Shown: positions 22,245 to 31,296, numbered from the stretch's first letter. The stretch: DNA of 43,904 bases from an uncultured Spirochaetaceae bacterium (GCA_944389295.1 CALXLV010000042.1:1-43904), one strand, 5' to 3'. The notes: generated by a model from the sequence alone, not told the origin. Numbers and translations: made by a program.

Positions 22245-23491
22245 TGAACAGGGGACTCCAGACACTTATCGACAGAGGATTCGTCAAGGACTGCACCGAT
22301 TTTGACGGACTTTCAGACTTGATGGACAAAGGTCCTGTCACATTCTACTGCGGCGTTGATCCCACAGGTCCGTCCCTCCATGTCGGGCACATAGTTCCTT
22401 TCTTCGCGATGCATCATCTGCAGATGGCAGGGAACAATCCGATCGCCCTTGTCGGCGGCGGAACCGGACCTATCGGAGACCCGTCTGGAAAGACGGAGAT
22501 GAGGAAGATACTCTCGGAGGAGACGATCAGGTCAAACGTCGGGAACATCATGAAGCAGCTCGGAAAGGTCGTCGACTTTTCCGAGAATCCCGCGCCCGGT
22601 ATGGGCCGGGCCCGCATGATGAACAACGCGGACTGGCTTGTCGACCTTAACTACATCAAGTTCCTCCGCGATGTCGGCGTCTACTTCTCCGTCAACCGCA
22701 TGCTTACTTTCGAGGGCGTGAAGCAGCGCCTTGAGAGGGGGCTTTCCTTCATCGAGTTCAACTATCAGCTCCTGCAGTCGTATGACTTCAAGATGCTCAA
22801 TGAGCGCGCCGGCTGCCGCCTGCAGATAGGGGGCGCCGACCAGTGGGGCAACATCGTTGCGGGAATAGATCTGATACAGCGCATGGGAGGCGAGCAGTGC
22901 TACGGCCTCACGTTCAATCTGATAATGCGTGCCGATGGAAAGAAGATGGGCAAGAGCGAGAAGGGTGCAGTGTTCCTTTCTCCTGAGCTCTACTCGCCGT
23001 ATGACTTCTTCCAGTACTGGAGGAACGTTGCCGATGCAGATGCAGTGCGTTTCATGAAGCTCTTCACGTTCATGGACCTCGATGAGATCGCGGAATATGA
23101 CGATCCGAAGAGGAACGTGAATGAGGCCAAGGAGAGACTGGCCTATGAGGTGACGAAGATAATCCACGGCGAGGAGGAGGCTGAGAAGGCCAGAGCCGCG
23201 GCAAAGGCGCTCTTCTCCTCGGGAAGCACCGGCAAGGAAGGCGTCCCGTCAGTATCCGTCCCAATAGCCGATCTCGAGAGCGGAATAGGGGTACTTGATC
23301 TCTATACGAGGTCAGGACTTACCTCGTCAAACGGTGATGCCAGAAGGCTTGTCACGCAGGGAGGTGCGGAGATAAACGGAAAGAAGATCTCCGATCCCAA
23401 GGCTGTGATAACACTTTCCGATCTCGATGATGACGGAGAGCTGCTGCTGAAGGCGGGAAAGAAGCGCTTTATGAGGGTAGTTGCCGGATAA
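22244..23491 (+). CDS. tyrS: tyrosyl-tRNA synthetase
   Basis: 415 residues. FYCGVDPTGPSLHVGH carries the HIGH-type motif (about 34-49), GGGTGPIGDPSGK lies near 70-82, QIGGADQWGNI binds tyrosine, and KKMGKSEKG (about 233-241) is the KMSKS loop. The C-terminal S4-like RNA-binding domain ends the protein (TRSGLTSSNGDARRLVTQGG). Last gene of gltX-glyS-tyrS; a strong hairpin follows. Confidence 0.97.
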   Translation: MNRGLQTLIDRGFVKDCTDFDGLSDLMDKGPVTFYCGVDPTGPSLHVGHIVPFFAMHHLQMAGNNPIALVGGGTGPIGDPSGKTEMRKILSEETIRSNVGNIMKQLGKVVDFSENPAPGMGRARMMNNADWLVDLNYIKFLRDVGVYFSVNRMLTFEGVKQRLERGLSFIEFNYQLLQSYDFKMLNERAGCRLQIGGADQWGNIVAGIDLIQRMGGEQCYGLTFNLIMRADGKKMGKSEKGAVFLSPELYSPYDFFQYWRNVADADAVRFMKLFTFMDLDEIAEYDDPKRNVNEAKERLAYEVTKIIHGEEEAEKARAAAKALFSSGSTGKEGVPSVSVPIADLESGIGVLDLYTRSGLTSSNGDARRLVTQGGAEINGKKISDPKAVITLSDLDDDGELLLKAGKKRFMRVVAG

Positions 23492-23498
23492 TTCCCTT

Positions 23499-23529
23499 GT
23501 GCTGCTGTCCGCTTGGCAGACAGCAGCGC
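23499..23529 (+). terminator. hairpin after tyrS
   Basis: GCTGCTGTC (23501-23509) pairs with GACAGCAGC (23519-23527), extendable by two pairs outward, eight bases after the tyrS stop. There is no immediate T-run, so termination may be partial or assisted. Confidence 0.55.
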
Positions 23530-23736
23530 TGCAAATCTGAGTTTTCATTCCCTTTTAGACGGAAGCTGCCGCGATATCACTTTTTGAGAGGCAGCAGATA
23601 AGTCTGCAAATGAGCTGCCGCATAGATTGCTATTGCGAAACGTCATTACATCTCAGCTGGCAAAGCAGGGCTGCGGCCCTGCTTTGTGCATTGAAACAGA
23701 AAGTTTGCAGAAGCGGTTATCCTTTTCTGCCGTATT
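23530..23736. other. convergent intergenic region rich in hairpins
   Basis: A second perfect stem, CAAAGCAGGGC/GCCCTGCTTTG (23661-23671 and 23676-23686, loop TGCG), and a weaker GCTGCC/GGCAGC pair near 23564-23602 lie here. CTGCAAAT occurs twice and TTTGCAG once in inverse orientation. No reading frame or recognisable RNA family. It may be a bidirectional terminator region or encode a small structured RNA. Confidence 0.35.
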
Positions 23737-25617
23737 CTATTTGAGGAAGATTTCCGGGAAGTCCTCTTCTATTGACAGCAGTGAACTGTAGCCCAGCACA
23801 TTTACCCATGCTATATCAATACCTGCATAGCCATTCATCCGGCTCTCATCTGAGAAATAATCCCACGAAGTATGGTTTATCTGCTCAGGCTGCCATCCTT
23901 CAGCTTTCCTGTCCCTTCCAAGATATCCGTTCTCTTCGGTCCCGATAAGTCCCTGACATGCGTTCATCAGCATCACGGCCTGTGTTTTCCAGATTTCCTC
24001 TCCTGTCAGTCTCCACAGCCTCAGATAGAGATGGGCAATAAGCATTCCGTAGAAATCAAGATGATGATGTGCCGCGGAGACGGACGACATGCCCCTGGTG
24101 GAGAATCCCATCTTCCCCAGCGGGGAGTCCGGAGGAAGATATGACGGCACCTGCCAGATCCAGGTAAGGATGAAAGAGGCCGCTTCCTCCGCTCCCTGCA
24201 TTACTCTCTCATTTCCATAGCCTTTTTCAGCTGCTGACAAGAGAAGTGAGAGTATGGCAACTCCGGCTTCCTTATCCGTGGAATCCGCGTCCAGTGTATC
24301 GCCATGGAATTCATCTGCAAGAGCAAGCTCTGTATAATACTCTATCGCTTTTCTGAGCGCGGAAACTGCTTCATCCTTATTGTCAAGGTAGGGGATGAGC
24401 CTGAGCAGCATCGCGGCGATATAAGCTCCGTTCGTACCTTTGCTGTCTATTGCCTGTCCGTCCCTGTCCCACCAGCGTCCGAACGAGCCTGTACTGAGCT
24501 GATGTTTGATATAGAATGAGGCGGCGCGTTCCGGAAGCTCAATGAAAGGTCTGTATCCGGTCTCATCATACAGATCTATGAAAGCTTTCATTGCCTCACC
24601 TGTGCATCTTGCGTTCATCAGGTATTTGAATTCCGGATGATCGCTTATTCCCAGGTATCCGCCGCGCTCGCCGCTGATGAGGTCAACTGAATCCTGATAG
24701 AACCCCTCGTCTGACCCGCATTTAAGGAAGAATGTTCCTATTCTGCCTGCGATATCCTCAATCGATGAGGCGCCTGTCCGCTCCAGTGCGTCATGAAGGG
24801 CAGGACGGACTCTGGAAAGGACCGGCTCAGGCGTTCTCATGAAGGCTGCTGCAGCTTCAATGGATTTGACAAGGAATGATCCCGCCGTGAATTTATAGAC
24901 ATCCTCGACAGCTCCATTTCCTTCTCCCATTATCAGGGCAGCAGTGCCATCCTCCATCGGGATGACCATGTTGAGAAGCCTTTCCAGTTTCAGAACTTTA
25001 TACTCATCCCATCCCTCTCTCAGACGTTCCTCCTGCGAGATGCTTCCGATCAGTCCTCTGTATGCTTCGAAAATCTTTCCCCGTTCTTCCCTGATGAAGA
25101 AGCGTCTTTCGATCTTTTCGCCTTTTTTGAGCATGACGGGCTCTGGCTTATCAGTCTTTATAAGTTTCTTCTTTCCTCTGTAGCTCCATGGTGTTTCGCG
25201 GGGAGGCATTGAGAAACTGATTCCAGCTGCATCCCAGCCGGAGGAGAACAGCGCTTTCCCGCTGCCGCATTCATCAAGGTAGATGAATCTCCAGCCTTCC
25301 CCTGTTTCCGCACCGATAATTCCGGGAAGCGGCATTCTTGTCTCCTCGAAAGTCCAATACGGGGAGCGCTTCAAGGCAGGAAAGAGCCCTGTTCCATCAG
25401 GATTGCCGTCATACCAGACTGCCGGAACGAAGATGCGCTGAATGGCGTCATGAAAAGAGATGTTCAGGGAAAAGCTCAAGTCGCGGCTTGCCTGAAGTGA
25501 GAGCGTGAACCCGTCCTCATGCTCCTTCTTTTCAAGAATCAGGCCATCTATGACGGCTGGAAATCCTGTTATATCCAGCTCGGTTCCATTTACTTCAGCT
25601 CTGATATCGGTCATCAT
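23737..25617 (-). CDS. putative carbohydrate-active enzyme, (alpha/alpha)6-type fold
   Basis: 626 residues, no signal peptide. The N-terminal ~190 residues look like a beta-sandwich (WTFEETRMPLPG, GWRFIYLDECG). The rest is helical with repeated aromatic/acidic segments (GSFGRWWDRDGQAI, SSVSAAHHHLDFYGMLI, NHTSWDYFSDESRMNGYAG), as in six-hairpin glycosidases, lyases and epimerases. I cannot assign a glycoside hydrolase family. It overlaps the permease stop by four bases and ends the lacI-led sugar-uptake operon, so it probably acts on the imported sugar in the cytoplasm. GGAATCAAGGG lies before the two adjacent ATG codons (25617/25614). Confidence 0.7.
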   Translation of the reverse strand: MMTDIRAEVNGTELDITGFPAVIDGLILEKKEHEDGFTLSLQASRDLSFSLNISFHDAIQRIFVPAVWYDGNPDGTGLFPALKRSPYWTFEETRMPLPGIIGAETGEGWRFIYLDECGSGKALFSSGWDAAGISFSMPPRETPWSYRGKKKLIKTDKPEPVMLKKGEKIERRFFIREERGKIFEAYRGLIGSISQEERLREGWDEYKVLKLERLLNMVIPMEDGTAALIMGEGNGAVEDVYKFTAGSFLVKSIEAAAAFMRTPEPVLSRVRPALHDALERTGASSIEDIAGRIGTFFLKCGSDEGFYQDSVDLISGERGGYLGISDHPEFKYLMNARCTGEAMKAFIDLYDETGYRPFIELPERAASFYIKHQLSTGSFGRWWDRDGQAIDSKGTNGAYIAAMLLRLIPYLDNKDEAVSALRKAIEYYTELALADEFHGDTLDADSTDKEAGVAILSLLLSAAEKGYGNERVMQGAEEAASFILTWIWQVPSYLPPDSPLGKMGFSTRGMSSVSAAHHHLDFYGMLIAHLYLRLWRLTGEEIWKTQAVMLMNACQGLIGTEENGYLGRDRKAEGWQPEQINHTSWDYFSDESRMNGYAGIDIAWVNVLGYSSLLSIEEDFPEIFLK

Positions 25618-26432
25618 CCCTTGATTCCTGTCATGGCAATTCCATCGATGATCTTCCTTCTGAAGATGAGGAAGAAGATCAGCTCCGGAATCGAAGCGAT
25701 CACGGCACCTGCCATGATAAGAGAGTACTGCGTTCCATGTGTTCCCTGGAAGTTGGCTATACCTACCGTGATAGTGTATTTCTGGGATTCGTTTATGGCG
25801 ATGAGCGGCCAGAGAAAATCATTCCATGCATTGATGAACGCGAGGATTATCACTGTTGTCGCCGCAGCTTTTCCCAGCGGAAGGATTATCCTTACAAAGG
25901 TTCTCAGCCTTCCTGCTCCATCGATGAATGCGGCCTCTTCCAGCGCATCCGGTATTCCTTCATAGAACTGTCTCAGTATGAATATTCCTATGGGCATCGC
26001 GAGGCGCGGTATTATGGCTGCTGCCAGCGTATTCACAAGACCGTAGGAATTGAACTGTAGATACAGTGGTACGATAAGCACCTGGAAAGGGACCATCATC
26101 CCCGCCATTACGGCCCAGAAGAGTATGTTCCGTCCCGGAAACTTTATTTTGGCGAATGCATATGCAATAGGAGCATCCAGAATGAATGTCGCCGCCATCG
26201 TGACAAGGCTTATTATCAGTGAATTGAGAAGCCACCGCAGGATGTATGTTGACTGGAATGCATCGATATAGTTTTGGAAGGTGGGGTTTTCGGGAAGGAA
26301 GGTGAAATTCCTCGTAACGACCTCATTCTCGAATTTCAGAGAGGTTATGACCATCCAGACAAGGGGGAATACCCATATAAGAATGAGGAGAACTTCAAGA
26401 ATACGGTAGATTGCGGTTTTCCTGTTACGCAT
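25614..26432 (-). CDS. carbohydrate ABC transporter permease (MalG-type)
   Basis: 272 residues with six hydrophobic segments. The ABC permease EAA loop reads EEAAFIDGAGRLRTFVRIILPLGK (about 183-206). PLVWMVITSLKFENEV at the N-terminus and ITVGIANFQG near the C-terminus are typical of MalG/UgpE-type CUT1 permeases. AAGGAGGAATGACTG precedes the start, which overlaps the MalF-type stop (TGATG). It pairs with the permease upstream; the ATPase is not in this operon and is presumably a shared MsmK-like protein elsewhere. Confidence 0.92.
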   Translation of the reverse strand: MRNRKTAIYRILEVLLILIWVFPLVWMVITSLKFENEVVTRNFTFLPENPTFQNYIDAFQSTYILRWLLNSLIISLVTMAATFILDAPIAYAFAKIKFPGRNILFWAVMAGMMVPFQVLIVPLYLQFNSYGLVNTLAAAIIPRLAMPIGIFILRQFYEGIPDALEEAAFIDGAGRLRTFVRIILPLGKAAATTVIILAFINAWNDFLWPLIAINESQKYTITVGIANFQGTHGTQYSLIMAGAVIASIPELIFFLIFRRKIIDGIAMTGIKG

Positions 26433-27301
26433 CAGTCATTCCTCCTTCCCAGAAAAACATACTGCATCACGGAAACAGCCATGATGATTACGAAGAGTAT
26501 GTAGCTCATGGCCGCGCTGTATCCCATCCTGAAATAGCTGAATCCTGTTTCGTAGATATACTGGATGAGAACTCTGGTAGAGCCGGCGGGTCCTCCTCCT
26601 GTCATTACATATACCTGTCCGAACACATTAAAGGAGGCTATGATCTGAAGGATCAGGCAGAGGATGGTTGTGGGTTTGACGAGAGGTATCGTTATATGGA
26701 TTATGCTCTGGAATGTACTGGCTCCGTCCACTATGGCGCTTTCATATATCTCCTTTGATATCTGCTTGATTCCGGCTGTAAAGAGGACCATGTTGAATCC
26801 GGCCGTCCACCAGTATGTCGCAATGGAGATTGACCACATTGCGTTCTTGTCGCTGGTAAGCCAGCTCACTCCTTCTTTGCCGAGGAGCCCGAGAACCTGA
26901 TTTATGATTCCGAAATCCTTCTGCATTATCCAGGCCCAGAGTGTAGCGACGACTGTCATTGAGAATATGTAGGGAACAAAGAAGCAGGTTTCCAGTATTC
27001 CCTTCAGCGGTGATTTGCTTGTGACGAGCAGCGCCATCAGAAAACCCATCACAAGAAGCACGGGAGTTGTCATCAGCACGAACTGGACAGTGTGCCACAG
27101 AGATGACCAGAACTTCGCATCCTGAAAGAGTTCCGCATAGTTCTGCAGTCCGAGGAACTTCGGCGTTCCGAGTATGTTCCACTGGAAGAAGCTTATGTAG
27201 AAGCCGAACAGCAGGGGATAAACCATGAAAAGCACGAATACGATCAGGAAAGGCAGCGAGAAGAGGATTCCGTCCCTTGTATCTTTATTACCTGGTATCA
27301 T
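26432..27301 (-). CDS. carbohydrate ABC transporter permease (MalF-type)
   Basis: 289 residues, six hydrophobic segments. FLIVFVLFMVYPLLFGFYIS near the N-terminus and the EAA loop YESAIVDGASTFQSIIHITI mark a CUT1 sugar permease of the MalF/UgpA type. Start 27301 follows TTGGAGG with four bases of spacing. Longer in-frame readings extend through two hairpins of the intercistronic region and are rejected. Partner of the MalG-type protein and the binding protein at 27375. Confidence 0.92.
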   Translation of the reverse strand: MIPGNKDTRDGILFSLPFLIVFVLFMVYPLLFGFYISFFQWNILGTPKFLGLQNYAELFQDAKFWSSLWHTVQFVLMTTPVLLVMGFLMALLVTSKSPLKGILETCFFVPYIFSMTVVATLWAWIMQKDFGIINQVLGLLGKEGVSWLTSDKNAMWSISIATYWWTAGFNMVLFTAGIKQISKEIYESAIVDGASTFQSIIHITIPLVKPTTILCLILQIIASFNVFGQVYVMTGGGPAGSTRVLIQYIYETGFSYFRMGYSAAMSYILFVIIMAVSVMQYVFLGRRND

Positions 27302-27312
27302 AAGGCCTCCAA

Positions 27313-27368
27313 GATTATCCTGTACCCTCTGCGGAGAATACAGGATAATCGCTCCCCCGGAGGGGAGC
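27313..27368 (-). terminator. two intercistronic hairpins between binding protein and permease genes
   Basis: Nearest the binding-protein stop, GCTCCCC/GGGGAGC (27351-27368) forms a GC stem. Next, a perfect 12-base inverted repeat, GATTATCCTGTA (27313-27324) and TACAGGATAATC (27339-27350), ends just before the permease ribosome binding site. No T-run follows, so the likely role is to protect the binding-protein mRNA and lower permease expression. Confidence 0.65.
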
Positions 27369-27374
27369 TGCAAA

Positions 27375-28634
27375 TCAGTAATGGCTGATGATCTCGTTTA
27401 CAGTGCTCTCCATTGAGTCAAGCGCTGTCTGCGGATCTTCATTCTTTGTCACCGCGCTCTCCAGAAGGTCGCTCATGGTCTCGTAGATTTCTCCCCAGGC
27501 CGGAGTAGGCGGATTGGCAACGACTGTGGATACGGCCGCCGCATAGTCAGCTCTGTAAGGAAGCGCGTTGAATGCTTCTCCCTCAAGGACGCTGTTTCTG
27601 GTAGGAATGTTGCCGGCAAGCGCCCACTGGTCTGCGTTCGCTGTCATCCAGTCCATGAACTTGATGGCTGCTTCAACTTTTGCGGGGTCCTGGTTCTTCT
27701 GGACAGGAATTGCGAATGTATGGGAATCTGTCCATGCCGCGCTTTTCCCCATGAACGGCGGGAGCGGGCTCGCAACGAAATCCAGTCCTTCCTCCTGTTC
27801 CATGGTTCCTGTTGCCCATACACCGTTGAAGTAGAATGCGCCTTCACCGAGTCTGAACATGTTCATTGCCGCATCGTAGTCGAGCTCATTCGGGTTCACG
27901 CCTTCATTGAGAAGCTCCTGAAGCCATACGAGCGCGTTGTAGCCGTATTCATTGTTGAAAGCGGCCGCGCTGTAATCATCAGTGAGCATGGAACCGCCCT
28001 GCTGATTTACGAGGGAGACAAAAAGTCTTGTAAGGGTATATGCCTTATATGTTCCTGTGGTGTTATCAATCAGGGAGCCCCACTGGCCTGTAGTTTCCTT
28101 CACCTTCTTCGCGGCTTCCACGAATTCTTCCGCGGTCTGAGGAAGCTCGGTGATTCCGGCTTCTTCCAGAAGAGCTTTATTGCTGTACATCACGATGGGA
28201 TGGACATCAAATGGAATTGCATAAAGACTTCCGTCCATGCGGCACGCCTCAAGCGGGGCTTTCTGGAAATCCGCCAGCATTTCATCTGACACATAGTCAT
28301 CGAGAGGGAGAAGAGCTCCTGACGGGACATAGTTTATGAGTCTTGCCTGGTGCAGGACGATTACGTCAGGCGCAGTCCCTGCGGCAAGCGCTGTTGTGAG
28401 CCTTGTATAGTAATCATCGAATCTTACCATGTCATTCGTCATGTGGATCTCATCCTGTGAGGCATTGAAGTTCTCAATCATCGCATTGAAGAACTCTCCG
28501 TCTCCTCCTGTGAACAGGGACCAGAACTTCAGTTCGATGGGACCTTCAGCTGCCTGTGTCTCGGGGGCCGCAGAGGCAAACAGCATCGCTCCGGATAGAA
28601 GCAGTACTGCCATGGTGATAAGCCCTTTTCTCAT
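27375..28634 (-). CDS. extracellular solute-binding protein of a sugar ABC importer
   Basis: 419 residues. Signal peptide MRKGLITMAVLLLSGAMLF followed by ASAAPETQAAEG, no lipobox cysteine. Family 1 (MalE-like) features: ELKFWSLFTGGDGEFFNAMI, TALAAGTAPDVIVLHQ, LYAIPFDVHPIVMYSNKALL and the Trp-rich GVWATGTMEQEEGLDF. It binds an oligosaccharide or glycoside in the periplasm. AGGAGGAAAACT precedes the ATG. Twenty-six bases after lacI, so it is the first structural gene of the operon. Confidence 0.93.
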   Translation of the reverse strand: MRKGLITMAVLLLSGAMLFASAAPETQAAEGPIELKFWSLFTGGDGEFFNAMIENFNASQDEIHMTNDMVRFDDYYTRLTTALAAGTAPDVIVLHQARLINYVPSGALLPLDDYVSDEMLADFQKAPLEACRMDGSLYAIPFDVHPIVMYSNKALLEEAGITELPQTAEEFVEAAKKVKETTGQWGSLIDNTTGTYKAYTLTRLFVSLVNQQGGSMLTDDYSAAAFNNEYGYNALVWLQELLNEGVNPNELDYDAAMNMFRLGEGAFYFNGVWATGTMEQEEGLDFVASPLPPFMGKSAAWTDSHTFAIPVQKNQDPAKVEAAIKFMDWMTANADQWALAGNIPTRNSVLEGEAFNALPYRADYAAAVSTVVANPPTPAWGEIYETMSDLLESAVTKNEDPQTALDSMESTVNEIISHY

Positions 28635-28660
28635 AGTTTTCCTCCTTTTCTATGATCGCT

Positions 28661-29668
28661 TTATCTTTTCCCTGCCGTGCTGTCTCTGAAAACAAGCCGG
28701 ACAGGGAGATTTTCAGTCCTATAGGGAAGTTCCGGATTCTCTATATGCTCGTTCAGAACTTCCATTGCTTTGTATCCCAGCCTGTGCTTTGGAACGTCTA
28801 CCGTTGAGAGCGCAGGCTTCATGAACTGGGAGAACATGAGATTGTCATAGCCGATCACTTCGACATCATCAGGAACGGACAGGTCGTTCTCGGAAAGACT
28901 TTTAAGTACGCCCATTGCGATGATGTCGTTAAAACAGACAACGGCGGAGAACTCCATTCCCCTGTTGAGCGCGGTATTAACAGCCTTGTAGCCATCCTCA
29001 GCATGCCCGGCAAGGTGGAAGATGTTCTTCTTCTCTGCTGCAATGCCCAGAGCCCTGAAGGCTTCTTCCATGCCTCTGTCCCTCGCTCCGGTATTGCTGA
29101 CGTTTTCCGGCCCCGACAGATACAGGATGCTTCTGTGTCCGTTTCTGAGAAGGTATTCGAATACGCTTCTCTCTCCATCCTCATCACTGTGCAGGATGCT
29201 GTGATCCTCAAGCCCTTCTATATATCTTCCCGCAAAGATATAGGGAACGGGGAGGGCAGAGTAGAATGCCTTGTGCTTCTCCTCTTTCTCGGATGTCGGC
29301 ATTACGATAAGGCCGTCTACCTTCCTTGAGAGGAAAAGCCTGATGAGGTGTTCTTCTTTTGAGGCGTTCTCTTCGGTGTTGCCTATGAGCATCTGGTATC
29401 CGAGCTCCTCCGCTTTCTCGCTGACGCCGCGTATGACTTCACTGAAGAACGGATTGGAAGAATCGGCGCTGACGACGCCTATTGTCATGCTTTTTGGTTT
29501 TCTCATGCTTGATGCTATCGCATCTGGAATATAGCCGAGCTCCTCTGCTTTTCCCTTTATCAGAGTGCTTGTTTCATTGCTGATTCTGCGGTCATTCCTG
29601 AGCACCCTCGATACTGTATTTATCGAGAAACCCGTTGCTTCTGCGATGGTTTTCAAGGTTGCTCTCAT
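28661..29668 (-). CDS. LacI-family transcriptional regulator
   Basis: 335 residues. The N-terminal helix-turn-helix TLKTIAEATGFSINTVSRVL (4-23) and hinge VLRNDRRISNETST...YIPDAIASSM are canonical LacI; the sugar-binding domain follows (IGVVSADSSNPFFSEVIRGV, DGLIVMPTS, DDVEVIGYDN). It heads the sugar operon and most likely represses it until the sugar appears. No Shine-Dalgarno; a TAACAT -10 ends six bases before the ATG, so the mRNA is probably leaderless, with a palindrome overlapping the -10. Confidence 0.92.
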   Translation of the reverse strand: MRATLKTIAEATGFSINTVSRVLRNDRRISNETSTLIKGKAEELGYIPDAIASSMRKPKSMTIGVVSADSSNPFFSEVIRGVSEKAEELGYQMLIGNTEENASKEEHLIRLFLSRKVDGLIVMPTSEKEEKHKAFYSALPVPYIFAGRYIEGLEDHSILHSDEDGERSVFEYLLRNGHRSILYLSGPENVSNTGARDRGMEEAFRALGIAAEKKNIFHLAGHAEDGYKAVNTALNRGMEFSAVVCFNDIIAMGVLKSLSENDLSVPDDVEVIGYDNLMFSQFMKPALSTVDVPKHRLGYKAMEVLNEHIENPELPYRTENLPVRLVFRDSTAGKR

Positions 29669-29674
29669 GGATTA

Positions 29675-29702
29675 ATGTTAACATCGATAGCCGAATCCAC
29701 AA
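29675..29702 (-). promoter_or_regulatory. lacI operon promoter with overlapping palindrome
   Basis: On the minus strand TTGTGG (29702-29697), 16 bases, TAACAT (29680-29675). The palindrome ATGTTAACAT (29675-29684) contains the -10, which would let a repressor block the polymerase. Confidence 0.5.
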
Positions 29703-29745
29703 TAAAAAATTCAAGAAAAACCGAGGGAAATGCATAAAATTTTAG

Positions 29746-29757
29746 ATTAACGTTAAT
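29746..29757. promoter_or_regulatory. LacI-type operator
   Basis: ATTAACGTTAAT is a perfect 12-base palindrome with the central CG typical of LacI-family sites, 72 bases upstream of the palindrome overlapping the -10. Two sites could allow looping by a tetramer or cooperative binding. Confidence 0.6.
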
Positions 29758-29859
29758 TTAAAGTCTGGTTTTTCATCCATTCAGAAGGTCAGAAGAATTC
29801 TCTTAATCCTCAAAAAGCGGTGTATTGCTGTCGGACTGTTTAAAACAGCACTGTATGCC

Positions 29860-31251
29860 TCAATGCGATGAATGCAGTGCTGCTCTCGATAACTGATGCC
29901 TTTCCGCAGTCCTGTCCCTCCAGGCCCTGTAGAAGATGACGAAGCATACGATGTGGGCGGTGAAGGTCACAGCCCATGAGACAGGGTAGGACAGGTAGAG
30001 ATTGAAGAGTGTGTGATCCATCCTGAAGAGAGTGTATATCCAGACTATCCTCAGGCCGCATGCGCCTGTGAGAGAGACGAGCGTAGGTGCGATCGAGTAT
30101 CCCAGTCCCCTTATCGAGCCGCAGGCTGTGTCCATCATTCCGCAGAGGAAGTATGTCAGACATACGACATGGAGTCTCTGCAGCCCGTATGCGATCACCT
30201 CGGGGTCCGAGGAGTATATTCCGAGAAGTTCTGTGCCGAAGAACACTGCAGCGCCGCCGAGCACTATGCCGACTGTCAGAACCACGCCGAGGCAGCAGAG
30301 GAGTATCGGCACGATCCGCTTCGTGTTCCTCGCTCCGACGTTCTGGCTTGTGAAGCTCGTCGATGCCTGATAGAGCGAGTTCATCGCAGTGTAGACGAAT
30401 CCCTCTATGTTCGATGCCGCAGTGTTGCCGGCAACCGCAACCGAACCGAATGAGTTTATCGAGGACTGTATCAGGACGTTCGAGATGGAGAATACCGCGC
30501 CCTGTATGCCTGCCGGAAGGCCTATGCGGAGTATCTGTCTGAGTTTTGAGCGGTTCAGCGAGAGTTCTTTCAGGCTGAGATGGTACGCCGCCTCGGCTTT
30601 CATGAGGCATCTCAGAACCAGAGCCGCCGATGTGTACTGGGATATTATCGTGGCGATGGCCACTCCCGCGACGCCTAGGCCGAAACCTATCACGAAGAAG
30701 AGATTCAGGCATACATTGATGATTCCAGCTGTGAAGAGGTAGGCGAGCGGACGCCTTGTGTCTCCGATAGCCCTGAGTATTCCCGCGCCGAAATCGTAGG
30801 TGAGCATCGCAGGCATCCCGAGGAATATTATCCTCATATAGAGCACAGCCTGATCGATCACGTCAAACGGCGTTCCCATAAGCGAGAGCAGCGGACGCGC
30901 CAGCACCGTTCCGAGGATTATCAGGATGATGCCGGAGATCAGCGAGAGCAGCACTGATGTGTGGACAAGCTCGTGTATGTTCTGCTCCTCCTTCGCTCCG
31001 TAGTAGCGGGCCATCAGCACGCTGCTTCCGATGGAGAGGCCGAGGAAGATATTGATGATGAGGTTGTTCAGCGACCCCGTCGAGCCTACTGCGGCCATCG
31101 CCTGACTTCCTGTGAACTGGCCGACCACGATTATATCTGCGGCGTTGAAGAGAAGCTGGAGGACGCCTGAGAGCATCAGTGGAACGGAGAAGCGGAGCAC
31201 CTTCGGGAGAAGGGGACCGCTGCACATGTCTATTTCATATGAACGTGCCAT
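29860..31251 (-). CDS. MATE-family exporter (second copy, different subgroup)
   Basis: 463 residues with about 12 hydrophobic segments. The typical MATE start MARSYEIDMCSGPLLPK, then FSVPLMLSGVLQLLFNAADI and VVGQFTGSQAMAAVG, places it in the NorM/DinF-like subgroup common in Firmicutes and spirochaetes, distinct from the two mutually similar MATE copies in this window. A weak purine-rich site (AGGCAGGCG) lies before the ATG. It is monocistronic or the first gene before lacI; the 190-base gap holds the lacI operators. Confidence 0.9.
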   Translation of the reverse strand: MARSYEIDMCSGPLLPKVLRFSVPLMLSGVLQLLFNAADIIVVGQFTGSQAMAAVGSTGSLNNLIINIFLGLSIGSSVLMARYYGAKEEQNIHELVHTSVLLSLISGIILIILGTVLARPLLSLMGTPFDVIDQAVLYMRIIFLGMPAMLTYDFGAGILRAIGDTRRPLAYLFTAGIINVCLNLFFVIGFGLGVAGVAIATIISQYTSAALVLRCLMKAEAAYHLSLKELSLNRSKLRQILRIGLPAGIQGAVFSISNVLIQSSINSFGSVAVAGNTAASNIEGFVYTAMNSLYQASTSFTSQNVGARNTKRIVPILLCCLGVVLTVGIVLGGAAVFFGTELLGIYSSDPEVIAYGLQRLHVVCLTYFLCGMMDTACGSIRGLGYSIAPTLVSLTGACGLRIVWIYTLFRMDHTLFNLYLSYPVSWAVTFTAHIVCFVIFYRAWRDRTAERHQLSRAALHSSH

Positions 31252-31296
31252 AATGCGCCTGCCTGGACAGAATGAATCCTAGCCCAGCTTCCCCGC

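Noticed and set aside
27302..27373. 24-residue N-terminal extension of the MalF-type permease
   Set aside because: It is encoded by the intercistronic hairpins; ATG 27301 has a proper ribosome binding site and begins the permease homology.
29840..30712. 290-residue arginine-rich minus-strand frame overlapping the second MATE gene
   Set aside because: Runs in another frame inside a gene with clear MATE motifs; its composition (many Arg, His, Ser) is typical of a shadow frame.
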